This document shows, in pieces, positions 36,701-45,886 of a DNA stretch of 64,000 bases. The notes beneath the pieces were generated by a model. It was not told the origin of the DNA and made no database searches. It saw nothing but the letters and a program-made list of their open reading frames with translations. Numbering within the stretch: position 1 is the stretch's first letter; the number at the start of each line of letters is the position of its first letter. This stretch comes from Planctomycetota bacterium (GTDB lineage Bacteria; Planctomycetota; UBA11346): assembly GCA_014193115.1 (NCBI GenBank), contig BJHQ01000011.1, positions 62,001 through 126,000 on the forward strand, given 5' to 3'. The translations under genes were made by a program, and so were the position numbers.

Positions 36701-36835
36701 ATGGATGCTTTACTGGTCGGTCTGGCCATCGTCGGCGCCGCCGGATACCTGGCGGCACGTTGGTGGCGTTCGTGGGCCGTCAGCAAGAAACCAGGCGGTT
36801 CTTGCGGCTGCGAGCATTGCCCCGGCAAACGGTGA
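36701..36835 (+). CDS. FeoB-associated Cys-rich small membrane protein (44 aa)
   Basis: This tiny frame begins one base after feoB ends. It has one transmembrane helix (LLVGLAIVGAAGYLAARWW), a basic stretch, and a C-terminal cysteine cluster (GGSCGCEHCPG). Size, topology and CxC-x2-C match the FeoB_associated family seen after feoB in many bacteria. It may aid iron handling or FeoB assembly; its exact role is unclear. Confidence 0.85.
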   Translation: MDALLVGLAIVGAAGYLAARWWRSWAVSKKPGGSCGCEHCPGKR

Positions 36836-36901
36836 CGCTGACCGGCGGCATCGCCGTCTGACCCAGGCTTGCCCGCGATCCCAGCGTTCCACCGTGGGCG
36901 C

Positions 36902-37834
36902 ATGATCGAACCGCAACGCCGTCTGCTCGCTGATGCCGTCCGCAATCGCGCCTTCAAACTGGCGCTGGAGGCGACCGTGCCGCGTGCTGGCCAGGTGCTC
37001 GATCTTGGCAGTGGCACCGGCTATTTGAGCCTGCTCGCGGTCGCTGCCGGCGCGAGCAAGGTCATCGCTGTCGAGGCCGAACCCGGATTGGCGCATCTGG
37101 CTGAGCGGGTGCTGCGCGCGAACGGAGCAGCGAAAAAGGTCCAGGTGGTGGCGGCGGCGTCCCACGACATCGCGCTCAAAGGTTCCGGCACCGCTGACGT
37201 GGTTGTGTCCGAAACCCTGGGCAACCACGCCTTTGAAGAGCACCTGATCGAAAACCTGATGGATGCCAGGCGATTCCTGAAGCCGGGCGGGACGATGATT
37301 CCTCGGGCGGTGACCGTGTGGGCGTGCCCGGTCGTCACGCCGCGGCTCCGCGAGTCGGTCGATACCTGGGATACCGGCGATGGCTTCGACCTGACCGCGG
37401 CCCGCCGGGTCGGGCTGAACAACCTGTTCGTGCGCACCGCAGGACCAGAGGATTTGCTGGAGGGGGGCGAAGTCGCCCTCGATCAGGCCACGTTCATCCG
37501 TGGCGATGGCCGGCCCGGCGACGAACCCAGTCAGCGCAAAGCGACCGCGCGGTGGACCCTGGCCAGGGCCACGACGATCCACGGCTACCTGCTATGGTGG
37601 ACGGCAGAACTCGCCCCGGGCATCGTGCTGTCCACCGCTCCGACCGCGCCCGCCACCCACTGGGAGCAGGTCTTCCTGCCCCTGATGGAACCGCTCTCAG
37701 GCGGCCGTAAAGACGAAATCATTTTGCATTATTCCAGCGATACCCGCTGGTCCACCGGGTGCCGCGTCACCTGGTCGGGCAGCGTCGGCCGCCTGCCCTA
37801 CCGGATGGACAACCGCGACGGTTGGCCGCGGTGA
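36902..37834 (+). CDS. Protein arginine methyltransferase-like enzyme
   Basis: A 310-residue class I methyltransferase with PRMT-like features: motif I VLDLGSGTGYLSLLAV, acidic VIAVEAEPGLAHLA, a double-Glu-like loop SETLGNHAFEEHLIE, KPGGTMIPRAVTVWA, and near the C-terminus the THW loop in TAPATHWEQVFLPLMEP. These are hallmarks of eukaryotic-type PRMTs, which methylate arginine side chains; bacterial homologues are scarcely studied. The ATG at 36902 starts a few bases after an upstream Met frame beginning at 36869. It is downstream of feoAB but separated by 66 bases. Confidence 0.72.
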   Translation: MIEPQRRLLADAVRNRAFKLALEATVPRAGQVLDLGSGTGYLSLLAVAAGASKVIAVEAEPGLAHLAERVLRANGAAKKVQVVAAASHDIALKGSGTADVVVSETLGNHAFEEHLIENLMDARRFLKPGGTMIPRAVTVWACPVVTPRLRESVDTWDTGDGFDLTAARRVGLNNLFVRTAGPEDLLEGGEVALDQATFIRGDGRPGDEPSQRKATARWTLARATTIHGYLLWWTAELAPGIVLSTAPTAPATHWEQVFLPLMEPLSGGRKDEIILHYSSDTRWSTGCRVTWSGSVGRLPYRMDNRDGWPR

Positions 37835-38187
37835 GGACTTTTATCATGGGGCTTTCGCCCCACGGGCCTTCGGCCCTGCCCCCGGCCGCGGTCGTCGCTT
37901 CATTTCACTGCTGCGCAGATGCCATGGTGGGCGGATGGGCGTTGCCCATTTTATTCGCCCACCGCTCCTCGGTCGGCCGTTCCCCATGGCCTCGCTCCGA
38001 GGTCCTCTCGATACATCGGGGACTCCCTCCCGAGATCCAAGGGTCACCACGACCCCGGGGACCTTGAGCCTGATGTGGTGTCAGGGAAAAAAGTCGCGAG
38101 TAGGCGTTGATCCAGTCATCGATGATGACGGTCGGTTGATTGACCACGTCAGCTTCGCTGCTTCCATGAGATTCTGATTTTTAGCGA
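37835..38187. other. Intergenic region with palindromic sequences
   Basis: There is no gene I can support. Short inverted repeats occur (GGGCCTTCGGCCC near 37863, GGGCGTTGCCC near 37937). The first could act as a terminator for the PRMT-like gene. The rest may hold the end of the XRE-cupin transcript. Confidence 0.4.
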
Positions 38188-38736
38188 TTACGCCAGGTGC
38201 AGAACCACGACCGAGATCGCGCTGACCGTGTCCTTGCCGTGGTTGATATAGACGTGGCGTTTGTGGCCGGGGAACTGGACCAGGGCGCCGGCTTCGACTT
38301 CGACCACCTCTTCGGCGATGCGCAGCGTGGCGGTGCCGGAATGGCAATAGAAGAACTCCTGGGCGCCTTCCGGGTGCGGGCGGCCGACGCTGTCGCAGCC
38401 AGGTTGCAGGGAGACGGCGCTGATCTGGACGCCCTTGGACGCGATGGGCGAGACCAGTCGGGCGGCGAAGCGGCCCTTGTCGGCGCGGTATTCCTGTTGT
38501 TCCGCAGGAGACACCTTGTGGTGGCGGCGCTCGGGCTGGGGCCGCACCAGCTCGTCCACCGCCACGTCGAGGGCCTTGGCCACCCGCAGCACTGTGGCCA
38601 GGGCGGGATTGGCTCCAGGTTGTTCGAGGCTGGCGAGGGTGGCGCGGGGCAGGCCGCAGCGGTCAGCCAGGCCGGCTTGGGTCAGCCCAGCCTGCTTGCG
38701 CAGGCGGCGCAGGTTGTCGGCAAGGGTGGCGTCCAT
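38188..38736 (-). CDS. XRE-family regulator with C-terminal cupin domain
   Basis: Residues 5-60 are an XRE helix-turn-helix (DNLRRLRKQAGLTQAGLADR, CGLPRATLASLE). After a linker, residues 95-180 form a cupin_2 barrel (HPEGAQEFFYCHSGTATLRI, VEVEAGALVQFPGHKRHVYIN). This architecture is known from SinR/PuuR-like regulators that sense small metabolites. The start at 38736 is taken because the longer alternative to 38835 lacks homology. Divergent from the superoxide dismutase gene, with about 137 bases to the TTG start; joint regulation is possible. Confidence 0.88.
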   Translation of the reverse strand: MDATLADNLRRLRKQAGLTQAGLADRCGLPRATLASLEQPGANPALATVLRVAKALDVAVDELVRPQPERRHHKVSPAEQQEYRADKGRFAARLVSPIASKGVQISAVSLQPGCDSVGRPHPEGAQEFFYCHSGTATLRIAEEVVEVEAGALVQFPGHKRHVYINHGKDTVSAISVVVLHLA

Positions 38737-38873
38737 GCCGATAGGCTGGCGCGGAATTCCAATGTGCCAGCACCCCCGGTCTGGATTCCAGCCCATCAGA
38801 CTTGCCCGGCCAGGTGGCATCGACGACAAGACCATCCGTTGCGGGGATGCTCCCTGCTTCCCGGAGATTCCCC

Positions 38874-39581
38874 TTGGAACGCCGTGATTTCCTGCGCTTG
38901 TCCGGCCTCGCCGCGATCGGCGCGTTCTATCCCTTTACCGCTCCCCGGCTCGACGCCGGCGACGGCCCAGTCCCCCTCAAGGAGGCAAACATGCCCTTCA
39001 CCCTTCCCGCCCTTCCTTATGCCACTGACGCTCTCGAACCCTTCCTGACCAAGGAAAACATCGAGCTGCATCACGGCAAGCACCACAACGCCTACGTGGT
39101 CAACCTCAACAAGTTCATCGACGACGGCAAGGTCGATGGCAAGAAATCGCTGGAAGAGATCATCCTGTCCAGCGACGGTCCGGTGTTCAACAACGCCGCC
39201 CAGATCTGGAACCACACCTTCTTTTTCAATGGCCTGAAGCCCAAGGGTGGCGGCGAACCAACCGGCGCTGTGGCTGACGCCATCGTCCGCGATTTCGGCA
39301 GCTTCGCTAAGTTCAAAGAGGAATTCACCGCTGCCGCGATCAGCCAGTTCGGCTCGGGCTGGGCCTGGCTGGTGGTCGATGGCGGCAAGCTGAAGGTCAC
39401 CAAGACCGGCAATGCCGATCTGCCGTTGAAGGCCAAGCAGACCGCGTTGCTGACCGTCGATGTTTGGGAGCACGCGTACTACCCGACGTTCAAGAATCTC
39501 CGTCCGAAGTACGTCGAGACCTTCCTGACCAACCTGGTCAATTGGGAGTTCGTGGCCGAGCAGCTCAAGCTCGCGAAGTAA
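38874..39581 (+). CDS. Fe/Mn superoxide dismutase with in-frame Tat leader
   Basis: From residue 40, a complete Fe/Mn SOD: LPALPYATDALEPFLTKENI, first metal His in LHHGKHHNAYV, second His in IWNHTFFF, and Asp/His ligands in DVWEHAYY. Upstream and in frame is a twin-arginine leader (MERRDFLRLSGLAAIGAF) starting at a TTG at 38874 with GGAG 8 bases before. The internal ATG at 38991 is preceded by AAGGAGG at ideal spacing and gives a leaderless enzyme. Thus both an exported and a cytosolic form may be made from one gene. Metal choice is not decided by sequence. A strong terminator follows at 39606. Confidence 0.85.
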   Translation: MERRDFLRLSGLAAIGAFYPFTAPRLDAGDGPVPLKEANMPFTLPALPYATDALEPFLTKENIELHHGKHHNAYVVNLNKFIDDGKVDGKKSLEEIILSSDGPVFNNAAQIWNHTFFFNGLKPKGGGEPTGAVADAIVRDFGSFAKFKEEFTAAAISQFGSGWAWLVVDGGKLKVTKTGNADLPLKAKQTALLTVDVWEHAYYPTFKNLRPKYVETFLTNLVNWEFVAEQLKLAK

Positions 39582-39605
39582 TTCCGCACCGTCTGACTGT
39601 TGACG

Positions 39606-39645
39606 GCGCCGGCGGTGTGCGGTTGCACGCCGCCGGCGCTTTTTT
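39606..39645 (+). terminator. Rho-independent terminator after superoxide dismutase
   Basis: Stem GCGCCGGCGGTG with loop TGCGGTTG and perfect return strand CACGCCGCCGGCGC, then six T residues. Confidence 0.9.
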
Positions 39646-39672
39646 GCGACCCGTGGCAGGCATGATGCGGTC

Positions 39673-40230
39673 ATGCGCCAGCCGTGGTCCATCGTGGTGG
39701 TGCTGTTCGCCGCGCTGTTCGGCGCGGGATGCGCGCCGGCCCGCTATCAGCCGATCGCCCGACCGGATAGCGATGGCGTGCCACTGGTGATCACGGTCGA
39801 TTTCGATCCTGCCGTGCTAGACCATCCAACTTTTGCGCCAACGCCTGAACCGACGGTGCGATTCATGATGATCCACCGGGTCGGCTGGCATGGCCGTTCA
39901 CCGTGGTGCGACGATCCGTTCTGGCCTCATGGCCATGTGTGGGCCGATCAGCCGCGGCCGACCGCGGTCTGGCTGCTGCTCGGCGATGGGCCGGCCCAGG
40001 CCCAGGCATTGCGCTGGCGTCTCGGCCGAGGTCGCCAGGAAACCACCGTCGCGATCCGTCCTGGTCGTACGTTGACCGTCACGATGCAAGCCAACGGCGG
40101 CCAAACCGGCTGGGAATCGCTGGGTACCATCACCATGGCCCCCGACTTGAAACTGCGCGTCGTGCTCGACGCCAATGGAGGCAGGCTGGACAGCAGCTCC
40201 TCCACAGCCGCGGCGGTCACCGCGCCGTAA
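39673..40230 (+). CDS. Hypothetical lipoprotein (185 aa)
   Basis: No family was recognised. The N-terminus MRQPWSIVVVLFAALFGAGC ends in a lipobox (FGAGC), so the mature protein probably begins with lipidated Cys20. The rest is beta-rich, with an acidic and tryptophan-rich region (HRVGWHGRSPWCDDPFW). It may bind something at the envelope. It precedes the sigma/FecR operon but is separated from it by 92 bases. Confidence 0.68.
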   Translation: MRQPWSIVVVLFAALFGAGCAPARYQPIARPDSDGVPLVITVDFDPAVLDHPTFAPTPEPTVRFMMIHRVGWHGRSPWCDDPFWPHGHVWADQPRPTAVWLLLGDGPAQAQALRWRLGRGRQETTVAIRPGRTLTVTMQANGGQTGWESLGTITMAPDLKLRVVLDANGGRLDSSSSTAAAVTAP

Positions 40231-40322
40231 CGGAATGGCGCTGAATGGTGGTGTGACACAGCCGGACTGCGGTCGCTCAGTGTCCAGGGAATGTCTGCGT
40301 GTGCAGGCTGAATACCCGGTGC

Positions 40323-40886
40323 ATGGATGATCCCGCCGATCCCCTCGATGTGCTCGCCCGGCGAGCCCAGGCAGGCGACCGCGAAGCCTTCAGCGCCATC
40401 GTGGTCCAGACCGAGGTCCTGGTCCGCCGGTTCATCGCTGCCCGGGCCACCTCGCTCAGCCAGGTGGACGAGGTCCTGCAGGAGACCTACGTCACCGCCT
40501 GGATCCGGATCAGCAGCTATCGGCTCTCTGGAACCCTGTTGGCTTGGCTCAAGGGCATCGCCCGCAACTTGCAGCGGCAGGAATGGGAACGCTGCCGCGC
40601 AGCAGCCGCGACTGACCCTGAGTGCATTGATGGCCTGATCGCGCCGGAGCCGGAGCGCGACCTGGACGCCGACGTCAGCACCGCGATGCGTCGGCGACTG
40701 CGCTCCTGCCTGGAGACGCTCAGCATTCAGCTCCGGGACTTGATCCAGCGCCGTTACCAGGGCGGTCAATCCATGACGGACCTGGGCGCAACCCTGGCCT
40801 GTCCGGCGGCCACCGTGGCCACCCGCTTGTTCCGGGCCCGCGAGCACCTGCGCGCCTGCATCGAGCGGGGCGCGGAGACGCCATGA
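40323..40886 (+). CDS. ECF sigma factor
   Basis: Region 2: DREAFSAIVVQTEVLVRRFI, then LSQVDEVLQETYVTAWIRIS, and WLKGIARNLQRQEW. Region 4: LRDLIQRRYQGGQSMTDLGA, TLACPAATVATRLFRAREHL. It resembles the sigma-70 subfamily widespread in Rhodopirellula/Verrucomicrobium-type bacteria. The ATG at 40323 is preferred over GTG at 40299. The next gene begins in its stop codon (ATGA), giving a sigma / FecR pair. Confidence 0.9.
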   Translation: MDDPADPLDVLARRAQAGDREAFSAIVVQTEVLVRRFIAARATSLSQVDEVLQETYVTAWIRISSYRLSGTLLAWLKGIARNLQRQEWERCRAAAATDPECIDGLIAPEPERDLDADVSTAMRRRLRSCLETLSIQLRDLIQRRYQGGQSMTDLGATLACPAATVATRLFRAREHLRACIERGAETP

Positions 40887-42448
40887 TCGATCATCGCCTG
40901 CCGGTTTGGATCGAGGCCCACCTCGACGGCACGCTGGCTGGGGCCGAGCTCGCTGCCTGCCGCACAGCACTGGCGGCGGATCCGGCGCTGCGCGAGGGTT
41001 TCCGCCACCATTGCCAGATGGCGGCGCAGCTCGCGAATGAACTCGGCCCAAGAGACCAGAGCAAATCGGCTGAACTGGCTCGGCGCATCGATGGCCTGTT
41101 GGCGGACTCTCGGCGGGTGCGCAGCCAGGCGCGGCGGGTGCTCGCTGGGCTGCCTCGCTGGCCAGCCCGGGTGATATGGGCGTTGGCGGCGCTGTTGGTC
41201 CTGGCCATCGGGTTGCCCGTGACGGTGATGGCGTTGCGCGCGTCCTCGACCGGCGCAGCGATCGCCTGGCGCGAGGACGCCGGCGGCCGCAGCGTCCTGG
41301 TCGCCGGAGCCCAGGTCACGGGCACGGTTGGCATGGCGATCGTCCAGGCCGATGGTTCGCGCCTGGGCCTCGGCAGGGGGGCGAAGGTCCTGGTCGGTGA
41401 TCGGCCCGGCCGCTATCAGCTAGACCATGGCTTGATCGAGGCCCGGATCGCCCCGCAGTCGCCGGCTGGGTTCTCCATCAGCACTCCGTCCGGCCGGGTC
41501 AGCGTGGTCGGCACCACGTTCACCTTGCTGGCAACTCCGGTGGCGAGCTGGCTGGCAGTGTCGGAGGGAAGCGTCGACCTCGCATCAGCAGCTGGCACCC
41601 GGCGGATCACGGCAGGCGGCCGGGCATTGATGCCTTCGGTCGGTGCCCCCCGCTTGTTGCCCGCCGTGGATCGGCGGCCCATCGGCAGCTGGGTCCTCTG
41701 CCAAGGTTCGACCGTGATGAATCCGCGTGGCTGGTTCGGTGACGAACGCGCTGACTACCGCGGGGCCGCCGGTGCGACCCGTTTTGCCACCGCCCTGGTT
41801 GCGGCTGCTGACGCTGGCATCGAGGACTTGCGGGCGCATGGCGCCCAAGGGGTCATCCTGTGGGACCTGGAGGGCAACCATGAGCAGATCCAGCGCTATC
41901 CCGGCGATCCGCGGTTGATCGGTGACATCGCCCCTGAAATGGACTCCGCCGCCGATGGCCTGTTCACCCGGCTGGCCTCCGCCGGCTTCGCCACCGGCGT
42001 GCGCATCGGCGTCCACCCGTTCCGGCGCGTTGGCGATCGTCTGGTCGTCGATCCCGACGACGACCGGATGCTCGACGAGGCCACCGCCCGCATCGCCTTC
42101 GCCCGCACCCGCTGGGGCTGCACGCTGTTCTTCCTTGGCCACAACCTGACCAGGGCCGGCCTTGACCAGATGGCAGCGGGCGGAGCCATCGATCCAGAGC
42201 ACCACGCCACGCCGACCGCTGTGATCCTGGCACTGCAAGCCCGTTTCCCCGGCTGCACTTTCATTCCGGAGTACGCCGCGGACGAGACCTGGGCGCTGAC
42301 ACCATGCTTCGCCATGCCGAGCCCTGCGGGTCTGGCTCGCGCGGCGGAGCTCATCCGCCGCTGGCCCTGGGCCACGCCAGCCGTCTTCCAGCCCGCCGGC
42401 ACCGTTCCTGCCGGCGCCATCGAACTGTTCGCGGTCACCAACCGCTAA
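40883..42448 (+). CDS. Membrane-anchored FecR-type anti-sigma protein with enzyme-like C-terminal domain
   Basis: N-terminal 70 residues form a cytoplasmic anti-sigma-like helical region (LPVWIEAHLDGTLAGAELAA). One transmembrane helix lies at about 95-118 (WALAALLVLAIGLPVTVMAL). A FecR beta-domain follows (GAAIAWREDAGGRSVLVAGA, FSISTPSGRVSVVGTTFTLL, SVDLASAAGTRRITAGGRAL). Residues 255-520 then form a separate TIM-barrel-like domain (DLRAHGAQGVILWDLEGNHE, IGVHPFRRVGD, CTFIPEYAADETW) resembling glycosidase catalytic folds. Overlap with the sigma gene implies a sigma/anti-sigma pair; the outer domain may detect a carbohydrate. Its enzymatic activity is unproven. Confidence 0.8.
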   Translation: MIDHRLPVWIEAHLDGTLAGAELAACRTALAADPALREGFRHHCQMAAQLANELGPRDQSKSAELARRIDGLLADSRRVRSQARRVLAGLPRWPARVIWALAALLVLAIGLPVTVMALRASSTGAAIAWREDAGGRSVLVAGAQVTGTVGMAIVQADGSRLGLGRGAKVLVGDRPGRYQLDHGLIEARIAPQSPAGFSISTPSGRVSVVGTTFTLLATPVASWLAVSEGSVDLASAAGTRRITAGGRALMPSVGAPRLLPAVDRRPIGSWVLCQGSTVMNPRGWFGDERADYRGAAGATRFATALVAAADAGIEDLRAHGAQGVILWDLEGNHEQIQRYPGDPRLIGDIAPEMDSAADGLFTRLASAGFATGVRIGVHPFRRVGDRLVVDPDDDRMLDEATARIAFARTRWGCTLFFLGHNLTRAGLDQMAAGGAIDPEHHATPTAVILALQARFPGCTFIPEYAADETWALTPCFAMPSPAGLARAAELIRRWPWATPAVFQPAGTVPAGAIELFAVTNR

Positions 42449-42460
42449 ACCGGAGGTCCC

Positions 42461-45400
42461 TTGCTGTTCGCCTGTCTCGCCCGGCTCGGCCTGCCCGTCC
42501 TGCTATTGACCCTGGTCCTGGCCGGCGCTTGCCCGCCTTTGGTCGCCTTTGAAGAAGAGTTCCCTGGCCCGCAGCCGGGCTGGCTCGACGTCCGGGCCGC
42601 GCCGTACCACGCCATCGGCGATGGCGTGGTCGACGACACCGCCGCTCTCCAGCGCGCCCTCGACGACGCCACCACCGCCGGTAAGTCGGTGTATGTCTAT
42701 CTGCCGGCCGGAGCCTATCGCATCACCTCGTCCCTGCGCGCCACCGGCAAGCGCGGGCTGAAAATGATCGGCGAGCATCCCGCCACCACCGCCATCCGCT
42801 GGGACGGCGCGGCTGGAGCGAAGATGCTCGCGTTCAACGGCTGCCGTCAGGTGACCATGGCCCGCTTCACCGTCGACGGCCGCAGCCGAGGGGTGGCCGG
42901 GATCGCCGACGACTGGGACGGAGTGGCCGGGCTCTATGCCGGCAACTGGCTGTTCTGCGATCTTGTGGTCCAGGACGTGACTGAAGGCATCACCGCCGGC
43001 GCCTCCGACGGCGCCGCGGCGGAAAGCATGGTGCTGCGCTGTGTTTTCCTGCGCAACAGCGTGCACGGCCTCAAGATCTGCAATTTCAACGCCCTCAACT
43101 GGTGGCTCTGGTACTGCCGCTTCGAGGACTGCGCCACCGCGGTGCTCGAAAGCCGAGGCGGCCTGCACGTCAACCGCTGTGTGTTCAAACGCTCGACCGC
43201 CACCGACATCCTGCTCAACGAGTCCTGCAACGCCGGCATCCGCGACAACTGGTCCCTCGGCTCGCGCCGGTTCTGCGAGACCGGCGCCTTCCAGACCACG
43301 GTCTTCGCCCGCAACGTCATCCTCGACACCACCCAAGAGCAGGCCATCGTCGCCAATGGCCAAGATGTTTTCCTCGACAACGTCGTGCGCTCCGCCGCCG
43401 GCAAGACCGGACCGCCGATCAATATCTACGGCCGCTATCAGCCCTTCGGCAATGACCTGACCGCCATCGGCAACACCGCCACGGTCGATCCGGCCTTTGT
43501 CGGCGCCTATCGTTCGCGCCTCATCGACCAGACCACCGTGGCCCGGACTGCGCTGAATCCGCCTGAACCGGTCCTGCCCGGCCCGGCGCCTCGGGTCAGC
43601 CGCGCCATCTTCCGGCCCGCGATCCCGGTCACCGGCGCCACCATCCAGGCCGCCATCACCGCTGCCGCGGCCTCGGCGGACGCCAATCCCATCGTGTGGA
43701 TCCCGGCCGGGAGCTGGCCGGTGACCCAGACCATCGTCGTCCCGGCCAATCGCCGGCTGCAGATCACCGGCGAGGGCACCTGGGGCATCACCACCCTGTC
43801 GCCGCCCTCGCCCATCGCCATGCCGGTGCTGCGCTTCGCCGGACCCAGCCGCGCCTCGTTGGCCAACCTCTGCGTTTACGCCCACCAGAATGATCTGGAT
43901 GCCGAGGTCATCACGGTCGAGGACGCCGACCAGAACGGCGGCCGGGTCTTCATCCAGGATCTCACCGGCAGCGACTTCCACGACACCGGGCTGTATCCCA
44001 ACCTGCTGGTCAGCCGGCTCGACCGCACCACGGTGGAATGCTGGGGCTGCAACGTGGCCAACGTGCGGGTGGCGGGCGGACCGCTGGCCGCCGCCGGCAC
44101 CCCAGGCACTGCCGTCACCCACCTGATCGGAAGCAACGCCGGCAATTTCATGGTCATGGACAATGGCGACCTGCATGTCGCCGACCTGTATTCCGAGATC
44201 GCCCATCAACCCAGCCTGGCCCTGCATGGCGCTGCTCGTTTCACGGTTGAGGCGGCGCAGTTCAAGCGCACGCGCCGACCGACCGGGCCTGCGATCATCC
44301 TCGATGCGGTGCAAGGACCGGTATCGATGATGGCGGCAGTGTTCGTGGACAATCCGGTCGAGGTGCGCGGTGGCAGCGCGGACATCCTGTTCAACGTCCT
44401 GGCCTCCTCCTGGACCTCCTACCCGGGGCCGTGGTTCGTGGATGAATCATCCGCCGGCCAGGCCACGGCCTTCCATGCCCGGGCCGAACTCAGCGGTGGC
44501 ACCCAGGCCGCCATTCCCGATGCCGGTCCCACCGACGATGCGACCCTGCGCCGGCTGTACGGCGCGGTGCGCAGCCAGCGCTCCAGCCAGCTGCCTCTGC
44601 TCGCGGTGCCCGCCGGGGCCACCGACCTGCGCCTGTACCGCATCTGGCTGGGCTGGGGCCGGGCTGGACTGCGCATCGATGGCCCCAGCCCTGACCGGAT
44701 CCCGCCGGCAGCCCCCGCGGCGCCCACAGTGGACAGCGCCACCACCGCCACCCCGCTGCTGACCGGCAGCACCGAGCCGCTGGCCACCGTGGCGATCTGC
44801 GCAGGTTCCGAGCCGATCGCCTGGGCCTGGGCGGACGCGGCCGGGACCTGGTCGACGCGGCTGCAGACCCCGCTGGCCGCAGGCGTCCACGACCTGCGCG
44901 TGACCGCCATCGACCGGGCCGGCAACACCGGATCGTTCTCGCCGACCCGGCGCATCACCGCCGCTAGCGGCACCCCGGTGATCTCCGCCCAGCCCGGGGA
45001 TGTCTCGACCGTCGCCGGCCTGCGGGCGGGTTTCGCCGTGGCCGCCACCGGCAGCCCGACGCCGACGTTCGCATGGCAGCGCTCGCATGACGGCGGTCGG
45101 ACCTGGTCGGCCATCGCCGGTGCGACCACCGCTGCCTACACCACCCCGGTGCTGACCGTCTCCGACAACGGCGCGCGCTTCCGCTGCCTGGTCGCCAACA
45201 GCGCCGGCCTGGCCACTTCGCGCCAGGCGCGCCTGGTCGTGGTGGCCAGCGGCGGCAGCGTCCGTCTGTTCGACGGCCTGACCCCGACCCAGGCGGATGT
45301 CACCGACAACCAGCCCTATGAACTCGGTTTGCGCTGGCGCAGCAGCCAGGCCGGCGTCATCACCGCCATCCGTCATTGGCGCTCACCCAGCGAGACCGGC

Positions 45401-45886
45401 AGCCACATCGGCCGGCTGTGGTCGGCGAGCGGAACCCAGCTCGCCAGCGTCACCTTCACCGCCGAGACCGCCTCGGGCTGGCAGGAGGCCGCCCTCGCCA
45501 CGCCGGTGGCCATCGCCGCCGACACCACCTACGTCGTGAGCGTGAACATCAACAGCCGCTATCCCTGCACGGTCGGAGGTCTTGCAGAAAGTGTCCTCCG
45601 CCCGCCCCTGTCCACCATCGTTGGCGGTAATGGCGTGTTCGGCTCCGTCGGCACCTTCCCCACCCAATCGTGGAACAACAGCAATTATTTCCGCGACGTG
45701 GTCTTCCGCAGCAATTCGCCGACCCGCATCATCCGCATGTCCACCGGCGGCGCGATCACGGACTGGACCATCACCCCGACTGCCGGCAGGACGATCCCTG
45801 GCAGCGGCGCGGTCGAATTTGCCGACCTGACACCAACCCATGCCTATCGATTGTCGCCTCAACCAGCGCTGAATACCAGGAATTGA
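42461..45886 (+). CDS. Giant secreted parallel beta-helix protein with Ig-like and DUF4082-like domains
   Basis: TTG start 12 bases after the FecR stop, with GGAGG just before. A signal peptide (LGLPVLLLTLVLAGACPP) leads to a Pectate_lyase_3-like start (GDGVVDDTAALQRALDDA, VYVYLPAGAYRITSSL) and a right-handed beta-helix. A second similar helix begins near residue 385 (ATIQAAITAAAASADANPIV, then WIPAGSWPVTQTI). Then come a Ig-like/Big domain near 745-830, an I-set-like domain (PGDVSTVAGLRAGFAVAATG), and a C-terminal DUF4082-like module (VRLFDGLTPTQADVTDNQPY). It is probably an extracellular polysaccharide-binding or -cleaving protein controlled by the sigma/FecR pair. Catalytic residues are not identified. 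Confidence 0.85.
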   Translation: MLFACLARLGLPVLLLTLVLAGACPPLVAFEEEFPGPQPGWLDVRAAPYHAIGDGVVDDTAALQRALDDATTAGKSVYVYLPAGAYRITSSLRATGKRGLKMIGEHPATTAIRWDGAAGAKMLAFNGCRQVTMARFTVDGRSRGVAGIADDWDGVAGLYAGNWLFCDLVVQDVTEGITAGASDGAAAESMVLRCVFLRNSVHGLKICNFNALNWWLWYCRFEDCATAVLESRGGLHVNRCVFKRSTATDILLNESCNAGIRDNWSLGSRRFCETGAFQTTVFARNVILDTTQEQAIVANGQDVFLDNVVRSAAGKTGPPINIYGRYQPFGNDLTAIGNTATVDPAFVGAYRSRLIDQTTVARTALNPPEPVLPGPAPRVSRAIFRPAIPVTGATIQAAITAAAASADANPIVWIPAGSWPVTQTIVVPANRRLQITGEGTWGITTLSPPSPIAMPVLRFAGPSRASLANLCVYAHQNDLDAEVITVEDADQNGGRVFIQDLTGSDFHDTGLYPNLLVSRLDRTTVECWGCNVANVRVAGGPLAAAGTPGTAVTHLIGSNAGNFMVMDNGDLHVADLYSEIAHQPSLALHGAARFTVEAAQFKRTRRPTGPAIILDAVQGPVSMMAAVFVDNPVEVRGGSADILFNVLASSWTSYPGPWFVDESSAGQATAFHARAELSGGTQAAIPDAGPTDDATLRRLYGAVRSQRSSQLPLLAVPAGATDLRLYRIWLGWGRAGLRIDGPSPDRIPPAAPAAPTVDSATTATPLLTGSTEPLATVAICAGSEPIAWAWADAAGTWSTRLQTPLAAGVHDLRVTAIDRAGNTGSFSPTRRITAASGTPVISAQPGDVSTVAGLRAGFAVAATGSPTPTFAWQRSHDGGRTWSAIAGATTAAYTTPVLTVSDNGARFRCLVANSAGLATSRQARLVVVASGGSVRLFDGLTPTQADVTDNQPYELGLRWRSSQAGVITAIRHWRSPSETGSHIGRLWSASGTQLASVTFTAETASGWQEAALATPVAIAADTTYVVSVNINSRYPCTVGGLAESVLRPPLSTIVGGNGVFGSVGTFPTQSWNNSNYFRDVVFRSNSPTRIIRMSTGGAITDWTITPTAGRTIPGSGAVEFADLTPTHAYRLSPQPALNTRN

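Noticed and set aside
42503..44314. Open frame of 603 codons, minus strand
   Set aside because: Antisense to the beta-helix protein; no start signal or domain.
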